From assembly GCF_035222375.1 (NCBI RefSeq), contig NC_085891.1, positions 1,984,001 through 2,048,000 on the forward strand: 64,000 bases of DNA, read 5' to 3'. This stretch comes from Podospora pseudocomata. Its lineage: Eukaryota > Ascomycota > Sordariomycetes > Sordariales > Podosporaceae. Each line of letters starts with the position of its first letter. The first letter of the stretch is position 1. Shown here piece after piece: positions 1 through 12,500 of this stretch. Made by a program: the position numbers and the translations under genes. The notes under the pieces are model-generated. The model made no database searches and was not told the DNA's origin. It was given only the letters and a program-made list of their open reading frames with translations.

Positions 1-1628
1 TGCGATGTATGTGCCGGTTGCGCTTGCGTGTATGTATACATCCCCGATGCCGTCGTCTGAGCCGCCGGATTGTGTTGCCACTGAGTCGGATACAGCGTCG
101 CCGGTCCGGTCGATCCTCCAAAATCGGCAGCAGATCCGTACATGGCTCGGCGGCTGTTGTCAACCTCTTGCATTGGACTGGCCAGATGAGGTGGCCCGCC
201 AACCGTCAGGGAAACTCCTTCCACATAGTTTTGCTGTGTTGGTGCCAAATCGGTATGCACGATTGCGGGACCGGGATGAGCATCGCGCATCGCCATGTCG
301 CTTCCGTAGCTCTGGACAGACATGGTTCGGGCGATAGGGTCCGGGGCATCACCGGTATCCTCCTCACGCTTGACCCGCTCGTATTCGGCCTCATGCCCAT
401 AATCGTCGTCGTCCTCGGGCTCGTGGTTGTCCGCCGTCACGAAGATTTGGGTGGTGGGGTCTGCAGGACAAGTTAATCATCAGAAACTCAGTGCCTCAGT
501 TTGCTCAGCACTCACCTATCTCACCCCTCTTGAGCTTCTCCTCCGCCTTTGCTACCTTAAACGCCTCCTTGAGCCACAGTTTCTTCTTCATGTTCTCCCC
601 CGAGGCATTGAAGAAAGAGGCGGCAGCATCCATAGCAGCCTCCTCCAGCTTGGCCACAGTCAGATGTTGCGACCGAATGTCCTCGTGTTGCTTATGATTC
701 GGCTCAGTAAGCATGCGGAGGATATGGGTCAGCAGGTGCACACGCTCTAATCAAAATATTAGCAACCTGGCGTTCTTTCAGATTCAGATACCCAAGAGTA
801 TGATGGTACACAGACCTTCTTTCTTGATGTGATCCGGTTCCTTGTGCCTCAGAAGCACTCTGTTAGGACCATAGTCATTTGGCCACCACCTTGGTGCCGC
901 CTCTTGACCCTTTGTATAAGGATGGTTCGTCTGCTTTTTGGGCTCCATGAGCTTCACAAAGGCCTTGGCGATGCACCGGCAGAGGATCTGGTGACAGAGC
1001 CGAAAACGACGTTCATAAAAGGCCCGCACAACATCCGAATCTCCAATCATGATGGTGGTCTTCCTCGACCCGGCAGTGACGGTAGCCACCTCCTCCTCCT
1101 CCAACGACCGTGGTGCTCTGGCCCGTCGTGGGCGTTTCCTGCGTTGGGAGGCAGCGCCATGATCAAACTCGTCATGATCATATCCTTTGTCGTGACGACC
1201 GTATGGGCCTACAGCATGCGCATAATAGAGATCATTACCAGAATAATCTCCCTGAAGAGGGCCAGTCTCTCCTGCAATCGTGTTAGCATACATCGGAATG
1301 AAAGATGACAGGGATGAGGCTCCGTACTTGATGCGTGTGGGGGTATTCCTTGCTGATACTGCAGGAAGATGTTCATGTGGAACATCCTGCTAGCATCTAC
1401 CGCATCGACATTCTCTGGACCGGAAAAAAAAGCGTGCTCGCCATTCTCGAGGGTAACTGCAAGAAAGAAGTTCTTGTGGTTGATGTGGCAGACTTCTCGC
1501 AACGCTCTGCCAACTGTCTGCAACACTGTTAGTTCCTGTTTTCAGGAAGAGAGGAGATGAGATTCAGTTCTAGACACGTACTGCAGGAGGCACTGTCCTG
1601 ACAGAATCTGGTGCCAGGTAACGGCCAT
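1..1628 (-). CDS. PF11001/DUF2841 (AFUB_07903/YDR124W-type helical domain) protein, 3' part outside window
   Basis: Partial gene running off the left edge. Five exons were read: 1628-1578, 1517-1328, 1271-816, 746-516 and 460-1, with phases that join cleanly and about 462 residues visible. The conserved core (motifs FYERRFRLCHQ, EPKKQTNHPYTKG, APRWWP) matches the helical domain of the fungal PF11001/DUF2841 family, named after the subtelomeric hrmA-associated cluster and yeast YDR124W. It follows a conserved N-terminal segment (ALREVCHINHKNFFL, VTLENGEHAFF) and a basic stretch (RRKRPRRARAPR) that could be a nuclear signal. The C-terminal part is acidic, then rich in Gln, Pro and Thr, as in many nuclear regulators. 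Function is unknown; a nuclear regulatory role is my inference. The first 17-residue exon (MAVTWHQ...) is the weakest part of the model, and further upstream exons are possible in the long gene-free stretch behind it. Confidence 0.8.
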
Positions 1629-3407
1629 CCCCTGGAGCCGGCATTAGACCGGCTCTTTCTGGTTGCCATGCTTGCCTTGGATGAGCAGGTCGGGGATAGA
1701 CATGGCTGTGAGTATTAACCATGATTGCGGTGAGTCGACTTGAGCTCAAAGTTGTGATGGTGCTAGGTGAGGTTGGAGGTGTTACAGTGCTGGAATCAGA
1801 TGGGTCTGGGGGGCTTCACGCTGATATATCCGTTGGCACCCAATCACTTGTGCCCCCAGGGTGGGTGGTCAGACAGCCTTTGTTGGATGGTTGTGATAGC
1901 GACAGAGCCTGAAGGTGAAGGAACCCTTGCTAGTGTTTAGCAGAGAGAGGAAGCTTGTCAAGACGCCGTCAACTTATTGCAGGCGAGCAGACGTTGGTCA
2001 ACGGTGCCAAAGGTTAGGGAAGCCACGGGTATTCCTGATGATCGGATGGAACGGAAGGCAACGTGCTGGTGGCCGAGATGGAGACGGGAGGGGGACCAAA
2101 CAGCCAGAGTCCCTGGGTAGTCCAATGACAGCTCTGATGGGGACAGTAATGGCTGGGCCACAAAGAAGGTCGATGGCTGCTTGTCAGGGAGCAATTTCAG
2201 TGCTGTTTGCGATATTGATGCTTGAGGTGGAGACACTGGGGTGCTGGTCTCAAACAGAAGTGTGAGATTGGGGCTGCGAACTCCTGGGTGGGAGATGGAC
2301 CACGGTCAGTCTTTGTTGTCTGCAAGTCGCATGAGACACTCTGGTGGTCAGGACTCACCAGTCAACGGCGGTTCTCTTCCGTCTAATATCCACCAGTGGC
2401 TGGACCCTCAACGTAGCTGATGTGGGTGCAGGATGCTGATGTCAATGTGGAGGTGAGAAGGTGCGTGCATGTGGGTGTGTGGGTAAAAACAAAAGTGTAT
2501 ATAGTGTGTAGAAATACGTATGTATGCGGGTAAGGAGGGCGCCCCCTGCCTTTCAAGAAGCTGGTCCTGAATCCAGCCTGGATCCTTGGGCGCAAGGAAC
2601 CTCGAAAAAGCAGCGGCTAACGACAAGCAGAACACGAAAAGGTGGCGGGGGCAGGCCGGCCTAGACGGAACAGACAGTGGTTTGAAAAATTCCCAACACG
2701 GTGGTTCCTGAAGACGATAGTCCTGACGATCGTGGGGGAGAGCGCAAGAAATGGCAGATCGAGTACATGCAGAAATGTATGCAATAAGCAGCTGTCACTC
2801 TGCTGCCGAGCTGGTGATCACCACGAGCAGGGCCGAGCCTAGAGGCTTGGTGTTGGAGGTGACTGGCTCCGCTCTTGTTGAAGAGCGTGTGGGTGGTGAG
2901 TGCTAGTGTGTGAATGGTGAGAGAGTTCCGGTGGTGTCAGAGGAACAGTCAGTATGTCGAGTTGGGCTTGTCGTGGGTTCATGCAGGTGTCGAAACAATG
3001 CTAGACCAGAGAGAGAGTGCTTCCGAAAAAGGAGGCAGGAGACGGGGGAGGAAAATATAGAAGGGATCGACCACTTGTCACACAGAAAAAACAGTTAACA
3101 GCTACAAATTTCTGGGCATTTGATTTGAGGCTTCAAATCGGTAGGCTGTCGGGGTTGAGACCACAGACGTCAGCACAGAGGGAGGGCGAGAGTACGACAG
3201 CGGACAAACGAGTGGGTGATTGTTCGACTCGATAGCCAGTTTGAACTTGGCAGCCCAACTGCAGGGTGGCCAGGCACTGCAGGACGGACTGTAGCGGCAG
3301 CGGGCTTTGCTCTCAAGGCGACTCGATTGGGACCTTGGGAGTGTCGGGTCGCACTGTAGTTGCATGTATATCGGGAGCGTGCAGCGGGGTCTGGGAGAGA
3401 CGACGAC

Positions 3408-3426
3408 GGTGGTGGTGGTGGTGGTG
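3408..3426. repeat. GGT trinucleotide microsatellite
   Basis: Uninterrupted run of GGT units inside the gene-free stretch, following two CGA-type units. It lies in no credible coding frame. Confidence 0.8.
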
Positions 3427-6400
3427 AGGGGGTGTGCCAAACGCCGACGATTCAGCCATGGCCTCAGCCGGCATGGGTCCATGTTGCAAGACAGCCCCCC
3501 AGCCCATGTTCGACTTTACTCTTGCTGTCCACCAGGCGGCAACACCGTTGTTACGATGCGATAAGTGCCACGGGAGCTTGACCTTTCTGTGATCTGTGGC
3601 ACCTAAGTAAACATGTACTGATTAAGGGCCTGATACATTACATATACCTCATGTCCTACCTTCTTAACATGATGGCAGAGGCCGTGGTGATATCGCAATG
3701 TATGCTGCCCCTGGCAGTCCTAAATCTCGCAGAGCAACCAACACGAGGGGACGGCCGACTGTCGGCACAGTTGTACGAGTACTGTATTCGTACTGTTAGG
3801 TGCTGGCCTGGTGAGGAGAGAGGTGAGACAAAATGATGAGGCGTCAGCCGTCGAGCTGCTCCTGGATACCTGGTAAAGGTCCAAGCTCCTCAAGCTCCTC
3901 AAGCTTCCGCCAGGTTAGGTAGATCCCGTCCCTGTGGGGCCGGGGCGGGGGTTAGTTACGGGGGTCCACCGACTGCGGGAGTTCACGATTTCCTGGATCC
4001 CGGAAACAGCTTCCCAAAGAAGGCGCGACAGCTTCGGCGAGGTGGAGTCGTCGAGAGCACGAGCCAATTGTCTGATGAAAGTGTCAAAAGTTTATCATGA
4101 CAGATGATGCCCTCTTCTATGCTGTGCTCTGCTCCTCAGGCAGATACCGAGATGCCCAAACGATTTGACGCGCATTGCCAAGGACACAGTCATCCTGCCA
4201 GTGGATATGGGGCGATGATCAATGCCTCGGTATGTTCCTTGTTGTGTGCAATCTAAGATCTCCATCTCCGCCAACAGATGCCCAATTCTGCTCTCCCTCA
4301 CGAAGCAGGCTAGAGCATTAATCATCGCTTAGGTGACCTGCCCAACTGCTGCCATGCTGCGGCCAGAGATGCACGCAGTAAGCAGCAAGATGGATGGGGA
4401 AATCAAGGGATGCACTTGTCGCCGAATTCTGCTCTTTCTGCATTGTTGCGCTTCTAGCTTGTCAGGCTTTTGATGTGACGCTGCTGATTCGACTCGACCG
4501 GTCTCCGCCAACCGCTGTGTACCGTACCCGAGCATAGCCTAATGGTGCATTTTCAGGCCAAACACCTTCTATCGTCAGAAATCAATTGCCCAGTGACAAC
4601 TGGGCAAAAATTAACATATAACCGCATCGATGCCAGAGCTGCAATTGCACCAGGAGAGTGCGTGCTGACCACACCACACTCAACCGTTGGGCAGCACCTA
4701 CCTCTAACGCAATCGAGCAACTTTGGAAGGAACACCCAAGAGGGGAACAACCAGAGCACCTCACCCAAGACAGGAACAACAGGAGAAAGGCAGGAGCACC
4801 TCACTTCATGGAGAGAGAGAGAGAGGAAGCTACCCCCACTGCCTCGACTTCTATAACTGCCATCTATCTGCTGCCTTATCTTTTCCCGTCGTTACATTTC
4901 CTTATCAAAGGGGAATATTCCTGCTGGGTCAGACTTGCAACCAGTGCAACTGCCGGTTTTCTGATTACCTAATCATGGCCTCGACGAGTCTCCGGCTCTG
5001 GCCAACTTCACCACTTCTTCGTCTCCTCATATCTCACTTCTAACCTGCTGTCAGATGCGCGGTACCAGATTGCCGGAACGGCCCTTGCCCACCCGTCCGC
5101 CGTCTCTGGTCAACTTGACGAAAACCGCATTTGACAGCATTGGCCGACAATCTCTGCTGTTTCTTGCCAATTCTTGCGGGGTCGGCTTACCTCTTTGGAG
5201 GACATGGTGTTACAGTTGGTTCTCACCACGCCCAGCCGCCAGGATTCCTCGGTGGAAATGAAACCACGCTCTCGGGACCGGCATTCGGACGTCCATCGTT
5301 GACCTCATCGTTCTCTGACCGCCAGACGCCATCATTTCTTTTGGACATGGAATCTCGCTGGCTCGTCGTGGATTTCCACAGCTCTCAGAAAGGAGAAATG
5401 TCCTCCGATCCTGGCTGGCATTGACTGCCTGCCAACCACCTGCGATAACCCCCCCCCCTCCCCGTTTCCATCGATGACCATACAGGCTCCTTTGCACCAC
5501 ATCTCGGGCAGTCTGCCCTATCAGACGCCACCAGATCAGCCAGGCCACAGTTTGTGGCTTCCCCTCCTCTTGAAACAGCAACCGCCGTCAACCAACATGT
5601 CTTGCTGTCGTCGCATGCATTGGGCACAGATACAGACTGTACATGCTGGTCATCACCAAAGCCAAGCCTCCCGGTCCAGATCTCGACAGGTCCCTATGTT
5701 TCTTCGTCCAACCACATCTTGCCCAAGTCAACCAATCAGCGGCATGAAAACCAGCCCTTTTCCCCCAGGTTTTGACAGCCACAGACTAGGGGTGGCCCAA
5801 GCGGCCAGAGGATAAGTTACACAAACAAACTTGTAGCGGACCGACGTGTTTCTATGGCTATTCCCTTTTCAGTTTCTCTTGCATGGTGAGAAATGCCACG
5901 GCGATCCAACTGGCTATGAATCAGCCTAACGGCGGAAATGGCGCGCACAAACAAGACGGTGGCTGGCAAGCCTTTTTCGACCATCATCAACCACCAGTGG
6001 TTAGTGCAACTGGGCTGTTACCGAGCTGGTGGTAACCTCCGTAACCTCTCGGAGGAAAACACCACGGAAAATCATTGCTTCCGACAGCGAAGGATCCAGC
6101 CTTCCAGCCAACACTAGAAGGATCATTTTTGGCAGGCGAGGTGTCAGAAGCAGCCAGAGCGGGCGCGGCTGGAAATGTGTATCTGGCTCTGACATCAGGG
6201 CTTCAGACAGTTGGCGTCTTACTCGCGAGATGGTGTGCTATCGACCTCCCAACCTGGGGAAGAGGTTGGCCCAACATGGTAGTCCGTAGCCGTCTTGTCC
6301 CAGCTGGTTCCGAGGTTTCAGCATTGGAGCACCTGTTGGTTGCGTCCACACCACGACCGCAACGCTCACCACGATGGTTCACAGTGCTGACGCTGCGCTC

Positions 6401-8380
6401 ATGCATCTCCTGGCTGGTTCCACAACGCAGGGCACATCGATAGCCACGGCAAGCGTACCCTTCGCAACTTGCAACACCAACACCAGGCATTGCTACAAGA
6501 GTCCGAACCTCTCGGTCTTTGATGCGCACCAACGACCTTCGCATAGCTCCTTCACTAGTAGACGCCGAACAAGCTAGATCAACATCGCCAACAACGCAGC
6601 ACGCAGCAAAAGGTCTTGTCAACGATTTGTTTTCCTGATAAGCTCATCGGTTCGACTTGGATGAGACACGAGAGGGTCTAACTGAGAGCAGCTTACGACT
6701 TCCGACGCCAGTCGTCTTGATCATCGCCCGCCTCTTTGCTCGGTTGCAACGCGCACTGTCGAGTATGTACATCCAGGCATATCACGACAGCTATGCCTAG
6801 GATCACCTTGTCCTCGATGGCCAACCCCTTTTTGTGCTCCCACAGCACGCTTTCAACTCGACGGTAGCCTGGGCACCTGTGTAACCCACCCCAAAGGGCA
6901 ATTCAACGTACCGCCTAATCTTCGAGTTTGGGTCCCTCCCTTGTGAATATCTCAACCACTCATCCGTCCCTCCTATTTTCCCGGTGTCTGCTGTGCTACA
7001 AACCCAGTCGGCGTGTCCTGTCCATCTGGTGTCGATTGCCGAAGGAAACTGATGAGGCCTTATCCCCGCACTTGTGACTGCCTGCGGGATCAGCAGCTCA
7101 TGGCCGTTTAAATGGCAATGATGTTGGGGCTATCCATGCCCACGTAACGCAACCGCTGCGTGTGCGTCGTGTCAAGCCATTTTTTCTAAACATGCATCGA
7201 TGAGGCATCTGTCAGGGCACGAAACGAGGGGAACGGTCACTATCGATTTACTGGACGACAAAATGAAGGCATATCCACACCTTGTCAGATCATACGGGCT
7301 CGCGTCCCATGCGAGGATAGTCCACACGCCGACCACGATTGAATCCCTTATCAAGAAGGACATGTCTTTTATTAGCTTGGTTTGACTGAAAACCAATCAT
7401 CTCATCACTACCCTCCATCCCATCATAGCCTCCGCCGCAGCCGCACGCATGTACACACCACGACCCTTACACAAAGAACTCCAGATTTCCGTGTTGATAC
7501 TACACTGGAAGGGCCTATCCTTTCCACTTTTGTGTGTCGTAGTCGACGCAACCTAACGCTTACTTTTTCTCCTCAAGAGCATGGTGTACACTTTTGGCAG
7601 GAAACCAAGGAGAGAGTCTCGCCTTGTCGATGAGACAGCCATCTTGTTGATATTCATGATATTCAACGGCCATGTCATTCAGGAACAGCTTTTTTTCTTT
7701 TGTGTAGCATCAGCTCGCTTAACTGTCCTTCCAAGGTTAATCCAAACAAGATCCTTGCAGGCCGTTGTTGTGTGGTTTTTTGGGGTTCGTTACAACATGG
7801 CACCAACAGAAGCTCATCCCCCTGCCTATCCCGCTTTGTCAACCACACCCACAGCCTTTTTGATTAATGGGTTTTTTCGGAGTATCGGGATACACGGCAG
7901 GAAGGATAGGTCACGAGATTGCTCACGGGGGTCTGGGGTGTGACTGGACAGTGTGTGGTTTTGCTCTGACCGCACACCATCTTTTTTGGGAGGGAGTGTG
8001 CGGCGGTGTACAACACCTTCTGATGTCTACGTACGCAAAAAATCTGTGAGATTTGAGGTACGGATGGGTAAAGGCGGGTTACTGGTTTGGGGGATTCCGG
8101 TTTTTATTGCTGACGTTTATTTGGTTATCAGCAATGTCTGTTTTCATCTCCATCGATAAGCTTGATGTCTTTTGGGAAACGGACGGTGCTGACCGCTTCC
8201 TCGTTTGAGTCTTTTGTTTCTTGGAAGGTGTCGCCAACAAGGAAACAAAAGATAGGCGAGACGAAACGAGCAAAAGGGCCGCGGTTAGAAGGTATGTTGC
8301 TGTGGACAGAATAGATGGCGCTATCCTTTTGGGCATAATGAATATCCTTCAAGACGTATTTTTTTTCTAATAGTTACTCG

Positions 8381-8403
8381 GCAGTACCAGTTATCTTGTC
8401 CAC
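8381..8403 (+). repeat. Dispersed short repeat, copy 1
   Basis: Identical over 23 bp to 18676-18698 and sharing a 13-bp core with 45498-45510. Non-coding context. Confidence 0.6.
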
Positions 8404-9534
8404 GACGACATGGGAAGGTAAAGCAGAGCAAGGCAAGGGATGGAAATCCTTCGCGGGGTACCACCACCACCAACTCAAGATTGAAACGAACCAACAAGAG
8501 CGCCCAAAGAGAAAGGAGGCTTGCATCGAACCGGTCTGTCGGTCTCGATGTTCTCCACATTTTATTTCTGTTTTGAGGATGAAAAGTGACATGATCTGAC
8601 GATGACGGTGGGCTTCAGTCCATGCAGATAGATAGATGCTGGCAGCACCGCCGACCTGGTGACTGGTTGGGGATACGATCTGGGGGGATATGCATCGTCG
8701 GCAAGTTTCTACATGAGAAGGAAGGGCGCTAAATTAGACGGCACCATTGAAACAGGAAAGAGCAAAAGGAAAAAGAATCACCATCTGCACAGAGGGGTCA
8801 GAAGGGCCAGGGAGGTGGGAAGGAAAAAGAATCTTGAAAAGCACAAGAACTCGAAACAGGTGTGTGAGAATTTTAAAAAGAAGAACCGCTAAAGGTAGAC
8901 GCCAAAGGGCCAACGATCATGCGACAGGGCAAAACCGATCAACGTGAGGACAAAGGTGAGGGATATAGGTACATGGCATGTAAATAATTGACTATGAACA
9001 GGTCCCAGGTGATGGATGAAAAGAAACGAAAGGACCCTCTTCTCACAGAAAATCAAGCTTCAACCCTCAGAAGAAGGAGAAAAAGAAAAAAGAAGAAAAA
9101 ACCCGAGGAAACCCCCCTCTCCGCCCCCCTCCCCCCCCTCTCCTCAAGATCGATCAAAGATCAGGGCTGCAGGAGTGGTGACAGATCGGGGGAGTTGGTG
9201 GTCAAAGGTTCTGTCATTTTCCTCGGCAACCTACCCTCCCTCAAACCTGCCGGATCTCGCAGCTCGCTCCATCAGAATCGAAATCTCATCATAACTGATC
9301 ATTTTTGTTCCCTCATTCTTTTAGACATGAATGATGATGATGATCTGTTGTGTTGTTTACATGTTTTAACCCCACCCCCGCTTATGATATCTACTCCTGC
9401 AGCCCCTTTTATCAATCTTGAACTCCCCACAACCCATGTTATACATAGCACCACTCTTTTCCCCATCCCCCCCTTCAGACAGCCCGTGTCTCCCCTTCCC
9501 CAAGTGTCCTCCCCCTTCAGTCAGTCCTTTGGCC

Positions 9535-12500
9535 TTACTCCTCCGCCAACCCCGCCTCCCTAACCAACCCATAAAACACCCCCCTCTTCTCTATCAACCT
9601 CTCGGGCGTATCAAACTCCACCACCTCCCCCCTCTCCAACACCACGACTCTATCACTATCCAAAATAGTATTAATCCTGTGCGCCACAGTGATAATCGTC
9701 CTGTTCGCAAACAACGGTCCCCTCAGCGTGTTCTGCAGCAGCGCATCAGTCTGGACGTCCACCGCGGCAGTGGCTTCGTCCAAAACCAAAATGTTAGACG
9801 GGGTGAGCATGGCTCTTGCAAGGGAGACTAGTTGGCGTTGGCCTTGGGATAGGTTGGATCCTGAAAAGAAGAAAAAGGGTTAGTAAACGGTGGGTAAAGG
9901 GGTGTGGGACAAAGAGAGAAAGAAGAGGCGGCCAATGAATGCTGTTCCCAAGTTTGTGTGTGTGTGAGAGAGGGAGGCTTGTTAAGCTTGATCCTGCAGC
10001 CAAACTCACGCCGGTGTGATAGATCCCACCCGGTGAATGAAAAGGCCCAAACTTGGCGTTTGACCGTTGGCGATTCTGAAAGTTTGGGATGCTCATTACT
10101 CCCAGTTGTTGCTGCTCTGCCTTATTGCCCTGCCGGCAGATTGTGGGTGTGATGACCCCTCCACCCCCATGATCCTTGCATTTCGGGGGGGCTGGGGTAC
10201 AGAGGGGGGGGGTATAAGGCAAGGTGATTAAGGTAGGGAGTGAAGGAGGGGGTGCAAAAGGTAAAGGTGTAGTCGGTGAGCAATTCATGATTCCTAAGCA
10301 GCAGCACACAGGCAGGTTTCTTGAGGTTGCCGTCGCAATGCCCTTCGGAGTCCGGCCAGCTTGTGTGTCCAACACACCCTCCTACACACTCTCGGCGATC
10401 ATGCAGGGGGAAGGATTGGATCGTGTATACGACGGAGAGACGGAATAGACAGAGAAAGAACAAGAGCAGACGGCGAGCGAAGCACCGAACTCCTCTTCCC
10501 GTCCTTCTACGCCTCATCGCTCTTCATGTCTCCTTCCGTCTCATCCCATCCCATCCCATCCCATCCATCCCAATCCATCCGCTGTTACACGCGCAGATGA
10601 CGGCATGCTTCATCTGTTCGTCATGCAGAACGCGCAACGCAAGGAAAGCAGCAACAGAGATATCGCTTTCGTATCAAGAAAATGTGTTCCCAAAGAATAT
10701 GGTGTGGCAGCAGCACATGCAGCTAGCCGCGAACGCGCCGCCACCATGCCGAAGAGCGGGCAACAGAACACCAACACTGAGGGTTGCACAATGACACAAG
10801 TGCGGGAAAGCGAAAAGCCGATAGAAAGCGCAGAGACAATAGGGAAAACCACGTGGGAAAATATGTGGTGCTTACCTCCTTCGTGAATCTTGGCCTCCAA
10901 ACCACCCTCCATGGAAGCGACGTGGTCCTTTAGCCGGGCATGTTCTGTGCAGCAAACAGATTGTTAGTCTTGTGTTCCCGTCACCAAGGCAAATCAGAGG
11001 TCAACAGAAAAACCCATGTGAGCTCCGAGATGGTGGGGGGAAAGACCGAAGAGGGGGGATAGAAACTAGATAGGGGGGCAATGTCACTCTGTGGTAAGTG
11101 TAACATGTCAAAATGAACCTACCGAGAACACTCCAGAGTTCGGTGTCATCGTGGACGTGGCCGGGGTCGAGGTTGTCCCGAACGGTGCCCTCGAATAGAG
11201 CGGCGTCCTGAGGGATGATGGCCAGGCGACGTCTGAGATCCAAGAGGCCAATGCTTGAGGTGTTGAGGCCATCGATGGTGATGTTGCCCGTGTCGGGCTC
11301 GATGATCCTGAAGAGGGCTAGGGTCAGCGAGGATTTACCGGCTCCGGTACGTCCCACGACACCAATCTTCTCGTGCGACTTGATGTCCAGGTTAATGTTC
11401 TTGAGAACCAAATCAAGACCCTCGCGGTAGCGAGTGCTGTAGTTGTTGAACTCGACTTCGCCGCGGGCCGGCCAACTGACAGGCGGCCGATTGCGATGAA
11501 CGATTTCAGGGGCCTCGCTTGGCAGCTGGGCATATTCAAGCACGCGCTCTACAGACACAATGTTGGTCTCAACCTCGACCGTCTGACGGACGATCCAGTT
11601 GAGGGACGTGGTAATCTGCAGGGCATAAGACATGGCAAAACCAACCCATCCTGCCGACAGCCCGCTGCCATTGACGACCGACATGACGGCGAAGCCAGCG
11701 GCGGCCAGAATCACTACGGCGCCAATAAACTCGAGTCTCACCGCCAACCATCTGTTGGCGCTGATGGAGGGGAAGTAAGCTCGCAAATTGGCATCTACCC
11801 TCCACTCGTTATCGACCTCGAACCTGTCCTGCTGACGGTACGCTCGGATGGTCGAGACACCGCCAAGTGACTCTTGAAAGTGCGCATAGATAGGACTTCG
11901 GCTCACGCTGTCAAGTCTCTTGAGCTCACGAGATGTGCGCAGGTAGTACCGCTGGATGAAGATGTACATGGCGCTGAGGGGAACGATCAGGGCAATGAAG
12001 GGAGGTACAGTGACCGAGATCATGACTAGCGTGAAGGCGGACTTTGCCAGGTTGTTGAACAACATGTTGAAGGTCCGGGCAATCACCTCGTCGACACGAT
12101 AGATGTCACTATGTAAGGGTCGAGTTAGCACAATATGAGCAACCCTCGCTAAAGGCAGACCGCCCCTTCTGCTCCGCTGTTGGACAGCCTGCAAGATACG
12201 TAACAGTAACGGAACACAACATGCCCACTAGTGTTGCCCAACCCACCGGAGCCACTCGATTCTCCCGTCTCATACAACAGTAGCTTGTGCCACGCTTCTG
12301 TCGGCGAACAGGAGCAAGAACGGGGAGAGCCGAGGGACATAACCGGACAAACAAGGCCCTAAGAAGAAGCAACAGGATACGTACCTTGAGAACCTATTGA
12401 GAATGCGGCCGGCCGGTGTGACGTCGAAAAAGGACATGGGCGACCTGAAGATCGCCGTTGCCATCCTCTCGTGCAACTTTCTCGATGCCTATGCGAACCA

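Larger units (their letters stand above)
1629..9534. other. 7.9 kb stretch with no recognisable gene
   Basis: No reading frame here shows a domain, a fungal splice pattern joining it to a domain, or a tRNA or rRNA signature. All frames are short and compositionally mixed. The sequence contains C-rich and purine-rich tracts (for example near 5450 and 9060-9130), a GGT microsatellite near 3408-3426 and a dispersed 23-bp motif near 8381-8403. It separates the 5' end of the PF11001 gene from the 3' end of the ABC transporter. It may hold the promoter, 5' leader exons or non-coding transcripts of the PF11001 gene; this is inference from position only. Confidence 0.6.

Noticed and set aside
5210-6622. 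Several open frames of 110-140 codons on both strands
   Set aside because: No domain, no consistent codon use and no splice pattern joining them.
8988-9563. 191-codon plus-strand open frame near the end of the gene-free stretch
   Set aside because: Lys/Glu runs followed by Pro-rich low complexity come from purine- and pyrimidine-rich tracts; no domain, and it overlaps the end of the Ycf1-like gene.
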